Made by a program: the position numbers and the translations under genes. Source: Avoscillospira_A sp052117125 (GTDB taxonomy: Bacteria > Bacillota > Clostridia > Oscillospirales > Oscillospiraceae). Taken from it: DNA of 64,000 bases. Positions 48,951-59,000 of the stretch are shown piece after piece. How positions within the stretch are numbered: position 1 is the stretch's first letter; each line of letters starts with the position of its first letter. Below the pieces are notes generated by a model. That model was not told the DNA's origin. It did no database searches and saw only the letters and a program-made list of their open reading frames with translations. The stretch spans positions 124,001 to 188,000 of the forward strand of contig NZ_JBQKJT010000005.1 in assembly GCF_052117125.1 (NCBI RefSeq). Direction: 5' to 3'.

Positions 48951-49997
48951 CTACATAGTTTTCAGATGCTGCAACAGCACCGATGCAATATTATCACAGG
49001 ATGCCTGAATTGTCACAGCGCCGATTTCGTAAGCTGCACAGGGCATACCGTAAACCACGCAAGATTCCCGATCCTGGCCAATGGTGTATGCACCAGCCGT
49101 GCGCATTTTCAGCAGACCATCGGCGCCATCCCGACCCATGCCGGTCATGATAATGCCAACCATATGACACTGGACCGTAGATGCCATGGAGGAAAACAGC
49201 GCGTCCACCGACGGACGGTGGCCACTGACCTTTTCTCCCGGCTGGCAGGATACCGTGTACCGGGTGCCCAGCCGTACAACCCGCATCTGCAAGTCGGCAG
49301 GAGCAATGAGGGCCAGACCTGGCCGGATTTCATCGCCGTGGACGGCTTCCCGAACTTCCATTTGACAAAGGCGGTTCAGACGTTCGGCATACATTTTGGT
49401 GAAGCCCACAGGCATGTGCTGCACGATGACCATGCCGGGGATATCCGCAGGCAGCCGCCGCAGCACTTCCAGCGTGGCTTCAGTACCGCCGGTAGAAGCG
49501 CCCAAACCGATAATGGTAGGCTTGGGCAGGCGTCCCTGTGGACGGCCCAGCAGGGGCGCCGGAGCCGGCGTTACGCTCCGCGCCGGCAGGTGGTGGGGCA
49601 CTCTGGCACAGGAGGCCACCAGAATTTTTTGGGCCAGCGCCAGTAGGAACGACGCGTTGCCATGGGGGCCATCGGGCTTGCGGACAAAGTCCACAGCGCC
49701 GGCGCTTAAAGCATCAAAAACACGCAGATTCAACGACGATACGAGGATTACCGGCAACGGATATTCTGGCAAAAACTTTGTCAGGAATTCAATACCGCTC
49801 TCCCCCGGCATTTCCACATCCATGGTCACCACGTCCGGATGCAGCCGGAGAATTTTATTGCGGGCGTCAGTGGTGTTGACGGCTGTACCCACAACCTCGA
49901 TTCGGGGATGCTGGTCCAGTCCTTGGGTAATCAGATTCCGCGCCACAGCTGAATCGTCCACTACCAGCACCCGAATCGGCTTGTTGTTTGCGATCAT
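48951..49997 (-). CDS. cheB: Chemotaxis protein-glutamate methylesterase/glutamine deamidase CheB
   Basis: 348 residues. Receiver domain (1-125) with acidic pair DD at 14-15 and phospho-Asp D60 (VTMDVEMP), a proline-rich linker (about 130-160), and the methylesterase domain with the Ser-His-Asp triad in GLGASTGG, VIVQHMP and MTGMGRDGA. Removes methyl groups from chemoreceptors to reset sensitivity when phosphorylated by CheA. Last gene of a leftward cheA-cheW-cheR-cheB operon. Confidence 0.95.
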   Translation of the reverse strand: MIANNKPIRVLVVDDSAVARNLITQGLDQHPRIEVVGTAVNTTDARNKILRLHPDVVTMDVEMPGESGIEFLTKFLPEYPLPVILVSSLNLRVFDALSAGAVDFVRKPDGPHGNASFLLALAQKILVASCARVPHHLPARSVTPAPAPLLGRPQGRLPKPTIIGLGASTGGTEATLEVLRRLPADIPGMVIVQHMPVGFTKMYAERLNRLCQMEVREAVHGDEIRPGLALIAPADLQMRVVRLGTRYTVSCQPGEKVSGHRPSVDALFSSMASTVQCHMVGIIMTGMGRDGADGLLKMRTAGAYTIGQDRESCVVYGMPCAAYEIGAVTIQASCDNIASVLLQHLKTM

Positions 49998-50032
49998 GTG
50001 TCAGAAGCCTTCCTTCCTGTGACGCTGCTGCG

Positions 50033-50851
50033 TCACTTTTTCTGGTAGATGGATGGAGACACCTGGCGGAACTTGGGGTTCTGGCCCAGGGATTCCGAAT
50101 GGCTGATGAAAAAGTAGCCGTTCGGCTCCAGCACATCGTAAAACCGCGACACCAACGCGTCGCGGGTAGGTTGGTCGAAGTAAATCATCACATTACGACA
50201 GAAAATCACGTCAAACTTCCGCCGGAAATGCATGGGTTCCATCAGGTTAAAGGGCCGAAAAATCACATTATCCCGCAGGGCCTTGGATACCTTGTACTTG
50301 CCGGATGCGGCATCCTTGGTAAAGTACCGGCGCACCCAGGCCTCCGGCATGTCGGCAGGCATGTCGTAGAGGCCCTTCTGCGCTTTTTCCATGGCCTGAT
50401 GAGAGATGTCCGTGGCCAGGATACGGGTATCCCATGTCCCCTTGCCATTGAAAAATTCTTTAAGGTAGATGGACAGGGTGTAAGGCTCCTCGCCGCTGGA
50501 ACAGCCGGCGCTCCAAATGGAGATGCTGCGTTCCCGCTGCCGGGCCACGGCCAGCTGGGGAAGAATGGTGTTGGAAAGATAGGTAAAGTGATCCTTCTCC
50601 CGGAGAAAATACGTATAATTGGTGGTCAGTTTGTTCAGAACCAGCTCCAGATCCTCCTGGGACTTCGTCCGGAACAGGTGTTCCAGAAAGGGCTTCATAC
50701 TGGTGTAGCCCCGTTCCTTGAGAGAGTGGGACAGACGGCTGGTGATCAAGGCTCGCTTCTTGCTCAGATCAATGCCGTAGTTCTTTTGAATAAATTGCAC
50801 CAACTTGTGAAAATCTTCGTCGGTTACGGTGAGATCGTGAAAAAAGTCCAA
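50033..50851 (-). CDS. cheR: Chemotaxis protein methyltransferase CheR
   Basis: 272 residues. N-terminal helical domain (KLVQFIQKNYGIDLSKKRALITSRL, about 16-40) and a SAM-dependent methyltransferase domain with IWSAGCSSGEEPYTLSIYL (about 110-128), ILATDIS, and DVIFCRNVMIYFD (about 216-228). Methylates receptor glutamates, opposing CheB. Normal length, typical position. Confidence 0.95.
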   Translation of the reverse strand: MDFFHDLTVTDEDFHKLVQFIQKNYGIDLSKKRALITSRLSHSLKERGYTSMKPFLEHLFRTKSQEDLELVLNKLTTNYTYFLREKDHFTYLSNTILPQLAVARQRERSISIWSAGCSSGEEPYTLSIYLKEFFNGKGTWDTRILATDISHQAMEKAQKGLYDMPADMPEAWVRRYFTKDAASGKYKVSKALRDNVIFRPFNLMEPMHFRRKFDVIFCRNVMIYFDQPTRDALVSRFYDVLEPNGYFFISHSESLGQNPKFRQVSPSIYQKK

Positions 50852-50872
50852 GAATCTCCCCTCTCCTTTCTG

Positions 50873-51337
50873 TTACGCCTGTGTCAGAAGATTGGAGCAG
50901 TCAAACTCCAGCATGGTCTCGCCATCGGGCAGAGAGCACATACCGGAAACCAGGCGCTGGTGCTCCTTGGCTGGAGACATGCACAGGGTGGCTGTGTCCA
51001 AATCGATCATCCGCAGAACAGTGTCCACCAAAATGCCCACCAGCATGCCGTTAATAGTAAGGATGATAATGCAGTCGCTGTTTGCCGGCATTTGACCCAA
51101 CATAATGCGGATATCGACGATAGGGATAATCTGACCGCGCAGATTGATAATGCCACAGACGTAAGACGGCACCAGCGGAATCGGCGTAATGGGGTGGTTG
51201 GTAATAATTTCTACTACATAATCCGCCGCCGCGCCAAACAGCAGGGCGTCGGAGCGAAACAGCAAATATTTACACAGTGTGTCGTCGGCTGTGTCGGGGG
51301 CCTGGACCTGATCGGTCTGCAGCTCGTAGTCTTCCAT
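50873..51337 (-). CDS. cheW: Chemotaxis coupling protein CheW
   Basis: 154 residues. SH3-like CheW fold: YLLFRSDALLFGAAADYVVEII, PSYVCGIINLRGQIIPIVDIRIMLG (about 75-99, the hallmark NLRGxxxPVxDL) and ILTINGMLVGILVDTV. Links receptors such as the MCP at 14-15.9 kb to CheA. Lies 14 bases downstream of cheA. Confidence 0.94.
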   Translation of the reverse strand: MEDYELQTDQVQAPDTADDTLCKYLLFRSDALLFGAAADYVVEIITNHPITPIPLVPSYVCGIINLRGQIIPIVDIRIMLGQMPANSDCIIILTINGMLVGILVDTVLRMIDLDTATLCMSPAKEHQRLVSGMCSLPDGETMLEFDCSNLLTQA

Positions 51338-51351
51338 GGGGAACCCTCCTT

Positions 51352-53442
51352 TTATTGGCCCTGATAGAGATTGTTAACGTCCAGAATCAGGCTGATGTTG
51401 CCGTCGCCCAGAATGGTGCATCCGGCAATGCCGCTGCGCTTGATGTTGAAGCTGTTGAGGTAGCTGGGCAGGGGCTTCACAACCACCTGCTGCTCGCCCA
51501 GCAGTTCGTCAACGAAGAGACAATAGGACAGCTCGCCGGCTTCCAGCCAGATCAGAATGCCCTCCTCCACGTTGACGCGGCCGTCTTCAATCTGATACAG
51601 GTCCCGCATGCGCACCACCGGATAGAACTCGCCCATGCATTTGAACAGTTCACCGTCGGAGGCGTCGCTGATGAGGTCCTTCTGGGAAATGCGGAAGGAC
51701 TGACGGATATTGTGGATGGGAATGGTGAAGATAGAACTGCCCACACTGACCTCCATACCGTCCATGATGGCCATGGTCAGGGGAATCTTCAGTGTGGTGG
51801 TCATGCCCTTGCCCTGCTCACTGGTGATGAATACAGAGCCGCCAATGTCCTCCACGTTCTTTTTCACTACGTCCATGCCAACGCCGCGGCCGGAGAATTC
51901 TGTCACTTCGTTGTTGGTAGAGAAGCCGGGCGCCAGCAGGAAGGCCAGAATATCCTTGTGGGAGTACTCCACGCCCTCAAAGGCCAGACCCTGCCGAATG
52001 GCTTTGGACAAAACCGCGTCATCATTGACGCCCTGACCGTCGTCGCGGATCTCGATGATGACCTCGCTGCCTGTGTGACGGGCCGACAGGACAATCTCGC
52101 CCACCGGGTCCTTACCGGCGGCGATGCGGTCCTCAACGTGCTCTTCGATGCCGTGGTCCATGGAGTTACGGACGATGTGCATAATGGGATCGCCGATGCT
52201 GTCCACAATGGTCTTATCCACTTCCGTGTCTTCGCCGATGAGGGTCAGATGGGCCTGCTTATCCAGCTTCTTGCACATATCGCGGACAATGCGGTTCATC
52301 TTCTGGAACGTGGCCGACACAGGAACCATGCGCAGGGACATGGCCACATCCTGCAACTCGTCGGTGAGCTTGCGCAGCTGCCGGGCCGACTTGGTAAAAG
52401 CGTCCAGCTTAAGCCCCTTCAGGTCGGGGGAAGCGGTGACCATGGATTCGGTGATGACAATTTCGCCCACCACTGCCGCCAATTGGTCCAGCTTGCTGAG
52501 GCTGACGCTGATGAGGCTTTCTTTGTGGTGGTTTTCGGTCTTTACCGGCGTGGCCTTGGGCTGCGGCGCCGGTGCGGCGGGCTGTGCCGGCGCTGCGGAC
52601 GCAGCAGGCGCCGGAGCCGGCTGCTGTGCGGCCGGCGTTTCCGATTGTGCCGCAGCCGATGCAGGCTGCTCTGCGGCTGGAGCGGGCTGCGGCGCCGGGT
52701 CCATGGTCTGGTAGTTGCGGACGGAACCCATGCCGGTCACAGAGTGGATGGCATTGTCCCGATCCGTCTGGTTGCGGAAGTACATGGTGAAGCCCGACTG
52801 GGCCACCTGCGCTGAGGTGGCCGGGTTGTGCTCCACATCGGCAGGCTCAAATGTGAAATCCTCTTCGGGGCAAATATCGTGGATGGAGGTCACGAGCATA
52901 AAGGCCCGCAGGTTTTCCATGCCGCAGCCCTCGTCGAAAAATACCCGCAGCCCGTAGGGGAATCCATGCGGCGCGGCATCGGCTGCCGGTTCGCTGCTGT
53001 CGGCAGGCTCCTTGGCCGCTGCCGGTGCAGAACCATTAATTTGTGCGATAAAGCTATTAATTTTCTCCAGCAGCGTGTCGATATTATCTGTGAGAGCTTC
53101 CCCGTTTTGAATGTGCTCGATCTCCTGACGGAAGAAGTCGATGGTCTGGAATAGCAGATCAAACAACTCCGGCCGAAGGCTCTCGGGTACGATGGAAATG
53201 GATTGCTCCCGCAGGATAGCAAAGAGATCCTCGGCCCGGTGGGCGATGGTCATGAGAGAATTGAACTCCATCATGGCCGAAGAACCCTTGATGGTGTGCA
53301 TAATACGGAAAATCGTATTGATGTCATCATTTGAAAATGCGTCAGCCTGCTCCGCGGCCAACACGATGCTGTCCAACTGCTCTAAAAGCCCGTCGGTTTC
53401 ATAGAGATAAGCGTCCAGAATGCTGTCGTTGCCCATACTCAT
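51352..53442 (-). CDS. cheA: Chemotaxis sensor histidine kinase CheA
   Basis: 696 residues from the ATG at 53442 (MSMGNDSILDAYL) behind GGAAGGG; the longer open frame reads through the promoter. P1 Hpt domain with phospho-acceptor His49 (IMHTIKGSS), P2-like CheY-binding region (about 180-265), an Ala/Pro-rich linker (about 270-310), P3 dimerisation, P4 ATPase with N-box VRNSMDHGIEEH, G1 IRDDGQGV and G2 FSGRGVGMDVV, and the P5 CheW-like domain at the C-terminus. Heads the operon under a sigma-28-type promoter. Confidence 0.96.
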   Translation of the reverse strand: MSMGNDSILDAYLYETDGLLEQLDSIVLAAEQADAFSNDDINTIFRIMHTIKGSSAMMEFNSLMTIAHRAEDLFAILREQSISIVPESLRPELFDLLFQTIDFFRQEIEHIQNGEALTDNIDTLLEKINSFIAQINGSAPAAAKEPADSSEPAADAAPHGFPYGLRVFFDEGCGMENLRAFMLVTSIHDICPEEDFTFEPADVEHNPATSAQVAQSGFTMYFRNQTDRDNAIHSVTGMGSVRNYQTMDPAPQPAPAAEQPASAAAQSETPAAQQPAPAPAASAAPAQPAAPAPQPKATPVKTENHHKESLISVSLSKLDQLAAVVGEIVITESMVTASPDLKGLKLDAFTKSARQLRKLTDELQDVAMSLRMVPVSATFQKMNRIVRDMCKKLDKQAHLTLIGEDTEVDKTIVDSIGDPIMHIVRNSMDHGIEEHVEDRIAAGKDPVGEIVLSARHTGSEVIIEIRDDGQGVNDDAVLSKAIRQGLAFEGVEYSHKDILAFLLAPGFSTNNEVTEFSGRGVGMDVVKKNVEDIGGSVFITSEQGKGMTTTLKIPLTMAIMDGMEVSVGSSIFTIPIHNIRQSFRISQKDLISDASDGELFKCMGEFYPVVRMRDLYQIEDGRVNVEEGILIWLEAGELSYCLFVDELLGEQQVVVKPLPSYLNSFNIKRSGIAGCTILGDGNISLILDVNNLYQGQ

Positions 53443-53482
53443 AAGCGGCACCCTTCCTTTTTCTGCAGAACTTATAATATAC

Positions 53483-53509
53483 ATATCGGCAGAAATTTGC
53501 AATAATTAA
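53483..53509 (-). promoter_or_regulatory. Sigma-28-type promoter of the cheA operon
   Basis: Read leftward: TTAA (53509-53506), exactly 15 bases, GCCGATAT (53490-53483), the same pattern as the hemerythrin operon promoter. Confidence 0.75.
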
Positions 53510-53611
53510 GGCGACGATACAAAAACTATAAGAAAACATTGAAAACATCCCGGTCGTTCCGCCGCCGCTGCGGTGTGGACGGCGATACCATAAGAAAAAG
53601 GTGACAACGAT

Positions 53612-55048
53612 ATGGCCAACCTGATGGGAGTGACCAACCCTGTACCGGGGTATGACGGTCCCAACAACACCCGGGTCCAGCCCACGGCAATCCGCCCCGG
53701 AGACACCTCCATACAGAATATTCCCGACCCAACTCGAGTGGGACGGCCCGACGCCCGTACGGACCAGAACGGCGCCAATGACGCTCTTCTGTCCGACGGG
53801 CTCCGCTACGACTCCAACTTGCAGATGTTCCTGCAAGCGCTGCGGGAATCCCCGGACTTGGCGGCGGAGTTCACCAAGATGGTGGGCTGGCTCAACGTCA
53901 TGGCCGCCACGCCGGGACTGACCGAGGGCGTGGCGACAGAAATGAAGGCGTTTTTGCAGATGCTGCATATGGACGCCCAGGGGCTCAATGAGATGTTCAG
54001 TGCGCAGATGAAAGCGGGTAATCGGTTTGCCGGTCCCCTCATGTCGCTGCTGCGTCAGACGTTCCAGGCCACCAACAGCCCCGCCATCCGGCAGGATATC
54101 CTGATGTTTCTCAAGCGCTACAGCGATTTTTCTTCCACCGATCACATCGGTCGGACGATGAACCAGCTGCTGCGGCAGCTGCCGGATTATATGCCCAAAA
54201 GCTGGGGCGAGGCATTGGCCAACTACAGCGCCCGTTTGGAGTTGGGGCTCCAGGCCGGAGACCGGCAGGGCAACCTGAAGCTGCTGCAAGGAGAGGTCAT
54301 TCCCCATCTGGCAAACTATGTGGAACGGACCCACGATATGGGAACCGCCAGGACCCTGATCAGCATGCTGATTCTCAATGTGACCCGCTATGAAAACGGG
54401 GATGAGGCGAGCATGCTTCAGGCGTTCCGGCAGCTGAGCCGTTACGGCGAATCCCTGGCGGGGCTGAATCAGCTGGATGACAAGGCACTGCTGAAGCTGC
54501 TGCGGGAGAACGACTTCACGAAAGCGGCCCGGACCGATACCTTTTCGGAGCGGCTGGCGTCGCTGGCCTCCCGTGCGCTGCGGGGCGACGGCGGTACGGA
54601 TCTGCGGGAAACATTCACGGAGATTGTCCGGGCCATGCTTATCAACGAGAGCGTCTATATGCCGCTGCGTCATGGCATGGTGCCGCTGATGTGGCAGGAC
54701 CGGGTCATGTACTCGGAGTACTGGGTGGACCCCGACGCGGACAGCGAGAGCGGCCGGCGGGAAGAGGACGGCAAAATCCAGTTCCTGTTTAAAATGGACA
54801 TTCAGGGTCTGGGATTTGTGGAGATGGTCCTGGGGGCCCGCAACGAGCAGGTAGACCTGGACCTTTACGCACCGGAGAGCATTCTGCGCCACCGGGCGCG
54901 GGTGGCTGAGGACCTACAGCAGATTCTCCAGGATCATGGGCTGACGGGCCGCAGTGTACAGGTCCGCAAGTCGGAGAAGCCTCTGGCTATTACGGATGTA
55001 TTTCCGGATCTTTTTGAAGGGAAGCGAAGCGTCAATGTCAAAGTCTAA
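53612..55048 (+). CDS. FliK/YlqG-like flagellar hook-length-control-type protein
   Basis: 478 residues behind AAAAGGTGACAACG. Not recognised as a whole. The C-terminal about 110 residues (KIQFLFKMDIQGLGFVEMVLG, NEQVDLDLYAPESILRHRARVAEDLQQILQDHGL, RSVQVRKSEKPL) follow the pattern of the FliK C-terminal domain, which senses hook length and switches export specificity. N-terminus is polar and proline-rich as in exported FliK; the middle (about 60-330) is helical. The next gene is FlhB-C-like, the same pairing as ylqG-ylqH in Bacillus, which supports the reading. Confidence 0.65.
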   Translation: MANLMGVTNPVPGYDGPNNTRVQPTAIRPGDTSIQNIPDPTRVGRPDARTDQNGANDALLSDGLRYDSNLQMFLQALRESPDLAAEFTKMVGWLNVMAATPGLTEGVATEMKAFLQMLHMDAQGLNEMFSAQMKAGNRFAGPLMSLLRQTFQATNSPAIRQDILMFLKRYSDFSSTDHIGRTMNQLLRQLPDYMPKSWGEALANYSARLELGLQAGDRQGNLKLLQGEVIPHLANYVERTHDMGTARTLISMLILNVTRYENGDEASMLQAFRQLSRYGESLAGLNQLDDKALLKLLRENDFTKAARTDTFSERLASLASRALRGDGGTDLRETFTEIVRAMLINESVYMPLRHGMVPLMWQDRVMYSEYWVDPDADSESGRREEDGKIQFLFKMDIQGLGFVEMVLGARNEQVDLDLYAPESILRHRARVAEDLQQILQDHGLTGRSVQVRKSEKPLAITDVFPDLFEGKRSVNVKV

Positions 55049-55406
55049 CGGCGGGGCCCAGCGGGCCGTTGCCTTGCAATACGGCACGGAACACTCCGCC
55101 CCGGTGATCATTGCCTCGGGTATGGGCAACCTGGCCGAGAAGATCGTGGAGGTGGCGTCGGAGAACGGCGTGCCCATCTATGAAGACAATTCCCTGGCCA
55201 CGGTTCTGTCCCAGATGGAACTGGGCCGGGAAATCCCCGAGGAGCTCTACGGAGCCATCGTGGAAATCTATCTTTACTTTTTGAATTTTGACCCCAGCGA
55301 CCCGGAGAAATTCCGGCGGGAGCGGGAGAAGTGGAGAGCAGAACAGAAGAAAGTGGAACAGCAAAAAGTGGAACTGGACAAGGTGGAGCAGCAGGAGGTG
55401 CAATAA
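55035..55406 (+). CDS. FlhB C-terminal-domain-like protein (EscU/YlqH family)
   Basis: 123 residues from the ATG at 55035, overlapping the previous gene by 14 bases. RAVALQYGTEHSAPVIIASGMGNLAEKIVEVASENGVPIYEDNSLATVLSQMELGREIPEELYGAIVEIYLYF (about 11-82) is the soluble cytoplasmic domain of FlhB (AVALxY, P-x-V-x-A-x-G, AxxxxVPIxEdxxLA), but without FlhB's membrane part and without the NPTH autocleavage motif (here at ALQYGTEH). A lysine/glutamate repeat tail (KKVEQQKVELDKVEQQEVQ) follows. Such stand-alone domains occur in Firmicutes; role in export switching is inferred. Confidence 0.88.
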   Translation: MSKSNGGAQRAVALQYGTEHSAPVIIASGMGNLAEKIVEVASENGVPIYEDNSLATVLSQMELGREIPEELYGAIVEIYLYFLNFDPSDPEKFRREREKWRAEQKKVEQQKVELDKVEQQEVQ

Positions 55407-56021
55407 ATGGCGGGAAATTTAAAAAACCGGTATTTGATTCTGAACACCCAGAGCATACCCGTGGGCCATTGTACATGCCGGGATGACCCAGACACAGAGA
55501 TATGGCGGCTGGAAGTGGACTATGCCGACGCCCCCAAGCTGTGGAACATGAAAGACATCCGTCTGGTGGGCGCGGCGGAGTACTGTGTGGCCGTGGAGGG
55601 CGAGATTTTGCGCTGGGACGGCGATACGGTGGCCATGGTCCAGATGACCAAACGGCTGGGGCAGGAGCTGCGGCAGAATCTGCGGCTTCCCGTGCGGTTT
55701 GAGAGCTTCATTTATTCCGCCAAGAAGCCCCAGGGACGGCTGCCCATTTTCAGCTTTGACCTGAGCTGCGGCGGTATTTCGTTCTTCTGCGCCAAGGCGC
55801 TGCCCGATGGGATGCGGGCCCAGGTGGTCATTCCCGTCACATCGCAGCCGCTGATTTTGAACATTGAGATCATTCGCCGCTGCTCCTCCAAGGAATCGGT
55901 GCCCATGTATGCGGCAAAATTTGTGGATTTGTTGCGGGAAGAGGAGAATATGGTCCGTGAGGCCGTGTTCGGTCTGCAATTCCATCACGCTTCCAGTTCC
56001 GAAAAAGGACAGATCAGGTAG
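55407..56021 (+). CDS. PilZ-domain protein (candidate c-di-GMP receptor)
   Basis: 204 residues, starting directly after the FlhB-C-like stop behind GGAGGTGCAATAA. C-terminal PilZ domain with RQNLRLPVRF (about 90-99, RxxxR) and FSFDLSCGGISFF (about 115-127, DxSxxG), the two c-di-GMP-binding motifs; the N-terminal about 85 residues are a YcgR-N-like or novel region. May link c-di-GMP (compare the EAL protein at 16-19.7 kb) to flagellar function, like YcgR/DgrA. Downstream gene encodes an SLH surface protein. Confidence 0.85.
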   Translation: MAGNLKNRYLILNTQSIPVGHCTCRDDPDTEIWRLEVDYADAPKLWNMKDIRLVGAAEYCVAVEGEILRWDGDTVAMVQMTKRLGQELRQNLRLPVRFESFIYSAKKPQGRLPIFSFDLSCGGISFFCAKALPDGMRAQVVIPVTSQPLILNIEIIRRCSSKESVPMYAAKFVDLLREEENMVREAVFGLQFHHASSSEKGQIR

Positions 56022-56038
56022 AAAGGAACGCCGATACG

Positions 56039-59000
56039 ATGAAAGGAAACCGTATGCAAACTCTGAAACTCTTCCGGCGGATGTTGGCCCTGGTTTTGAC
56101 GGCGGCCACGCTGCTGACGGTGGTCCCCACCGGCCTGACGGCCCATGCGGCCGACTTCCAGGACCCCTATCTCAACCAAATGGTGGAATGGGGCTTCCTG
56201 CGGGGTGATATTGAAGGCAATCTGCGCCCGTACAGCAACATCACCCGGGCAGAATTTGTCACCATTGTAAACCGGGCGTTCGGGTATACCCGCACCGGTG
56301 ATATGCCCTTTACCGATGTGAAATCCAGCGATTGGTATGCCGAGGATGTGTCCATTGCCTACAATATCGGGTACATACAGGGCACCTCCCAGAATACCTT
56401 CTCCCCCAACCGGCAGATCACCCGGGAAGAGGCGGCGGCGATTCTGGCCCGCAATCTGATGCTTCAGGCTGCGTCGGGAGAAAATACCGACTTTACCGAC
56501 AGCCGCGACATCAGCAACTGGAGCCGCGGCCTCCTGACGTCCCTGGCCGACTATGAGATCATCAACGGCTATGCCGACGGCACCTTCCGGCCCCAGGCTC
56601 CCATCACTCGGGGTGAGACAGCCATTCTGATGGTCCGGGCCATCGGCACGCCGGTGCAGACCGCCGGCGTCCATTCCCTGGGAAATGTCTACGGCAATGT
56701 GACCATCAACACCTCCGGCGTGACGCTGCGTAACACGGTCATTGCCGGCAACCTGTATGTCACCGCCGGTGTGGCCGAGGGCAACGTGCTGCTGGAAAAT
56801 GTGACGGTCCTGGGCGAAATTGTTGTCAGCGGCGGCGGCGTCAGTGAAAGCGGCGAGGACAGCGTGGTCCTGCGCAACGTCACCAGTCCCAAGCTGGTGC
56901 TGGACAACGTGAAGAACACCGAGGTGTCCGTGCGCCTGGAGGGCGACGGCGTCATCGATGTGACCAGCGTCCGCACCAACGCCTTTTTGGAGGACAACAC
57001 CCCGGCCAACAGCGGCGCACTGCGCATTGAGCTGGACGGCGAGGACGGCCGTTCCCTGGAACTGGCCGGCAATATCAAGGATGTCGTCAATTTGACGCCC
57101 AAGTCCTACCTGAGCCTGGGAGCCGGACAGGCCCAGAGCATTACCGTCGATGAGACCGCCACCGGTACTACCCTGAACATCGTGGCCGGAGCCGAGGTAG
57201 AGGAAGTCAACCTGGATGTGGCCGCCACGATTACCGGCGACGGCGACATCGGCAAACTGACGGTCAACGCCTCCGGCAGCACCGTCTCCATGCTGCCCGA
57301 TGAAATTGTTATTCGGCCCGGCGAGACCGCCACCATTGACGGCGAAAAGATGGATAGCGCGGCGGCAGCGGAAGCCTCGGCCGACCCCCGGATGCTGGCG
57401 GGCTATCCCAAGATGACCGATCTGGCCCCCACCACCGCAACGGCCAGCTTCAGTACCAATAAAAAGGGCATTGTTTACTGGGCTGTCACCTCTGTGACCG
57501 ACGGCTCTGTAACGGCCGATGATCTGATCAATCCCCCCTCCTACAGCGCCAAAATCCTCAAGCGGGGCAGTGTGTCCATTGGCGGAGCCAATCAGGCGGC
57601 CACAGCCAAAATTTCCGGTCTCACCGCCGGCGGCTCCTACTACCTGTCCGCCGTCTTTGTGGATGGTCGGGAGGATCGCAGCCCGGTGAAAGCCATTTCC
57701 TTTACCACGCCGGATAATACGGCTCCGAACTTTGCGACTGGTTATCCCTACATGTCCCGGATTACCAACATTTCCGCCCAGGTGACCACCATGGCCACCA
57801 AGACCTGCCGCCTGTACTATGCCGTGCTGCCCAAGGGTGCGACGGCGCCTACCGGCGAAGATTTTAAGGCCAACGCCGTCACCGGCAACCTGGGTTATGG
57901 TGCGTTGGACGTGACTAAGAACAAGCCCTATACCTTCGATGTCAACAGCGTGCCGCTGGAGGAGCTGGCTGACTACGACCTGTACTTGTGGTTGACCGAT
58001 GTCGATGGCGGGGCCAGTTCGGCCGTCAAAAAGCTGAGCTTTACCACGGTGGATAAGACGCCGCCGGTGTTCAACACGGAGCCCACCATCAATAAGGTGG
58101 ACAAGACCTCCGTGGGCCTGTACGCCAACCTCAACGAAGCCGGTACCCTGTACTGGGTTGTGGTCAGGGAGGGCGAGGTCTACCCCAAGCCCCTGGCAGG
58201 CCAGTCCGGTCCCGTGGATTGGACCAGCGATACGGCCAAGCTCCAGGTGTCGGCGGGTATGAACGCGCTGAAGAGCGGCAAGGTGACCATGACAGAAGGC
58301 AAGGACGTGAGTTTTACGGTCAGCGGCCTGGACAACGAGCAGTCCTATGATCTCTACTATGTGGCCCAGGACAAGGCCGGAAACTATGCTGCCAGCATCG
58401 GCAAGATCACCATTCACACGCAGGATGACAGCAAGCCCACTGTGACCCAGGAGTTTACCAAGTACAACGGCACGGAAACAAACCGTCCCCTGCCGGATTC
58501 GGATGTACGTCTGGTGTTCAGCGAGCCAGTACAGTCCGTGACCACCAACACACCCCTGGTGGACTACTATGATCGGGTGACCAAGGTCATCGGCCAGGCC
58601 ACAGAGATGGACGCCCGCAATGAGATGGCCGCTGTTTTGGAAGAGGCCATTCAGCTGTATATCAATCCCACCGACGGCCAGCCGCAGCTGATTCAGGGCG
58701 CCACGGCGGCTACGAATAAGAACACCGATGACTGGACCATCGATTACCGCTATGCGGAAATCGTGTTGGAAGACAGTAAGACCGTCGTGATCTTCCCCTA
58801 TGATACGGGTGCCATCAACCTCAAGAGCGGCGCAAAATACTATTTTGAAATTGCCGCCAAGACCATTTCCGACACCTCTCAGGCCCAGAATGTCATGGGC
58901 CAGACGAAGCTGCCGGAGTTTGAGACGGTGTTCGCCCAGGTCAATCTGTCCGTGGGCAACAACACAGAGACGGCCATTACCGAGGCGGTGGACAAGAACG

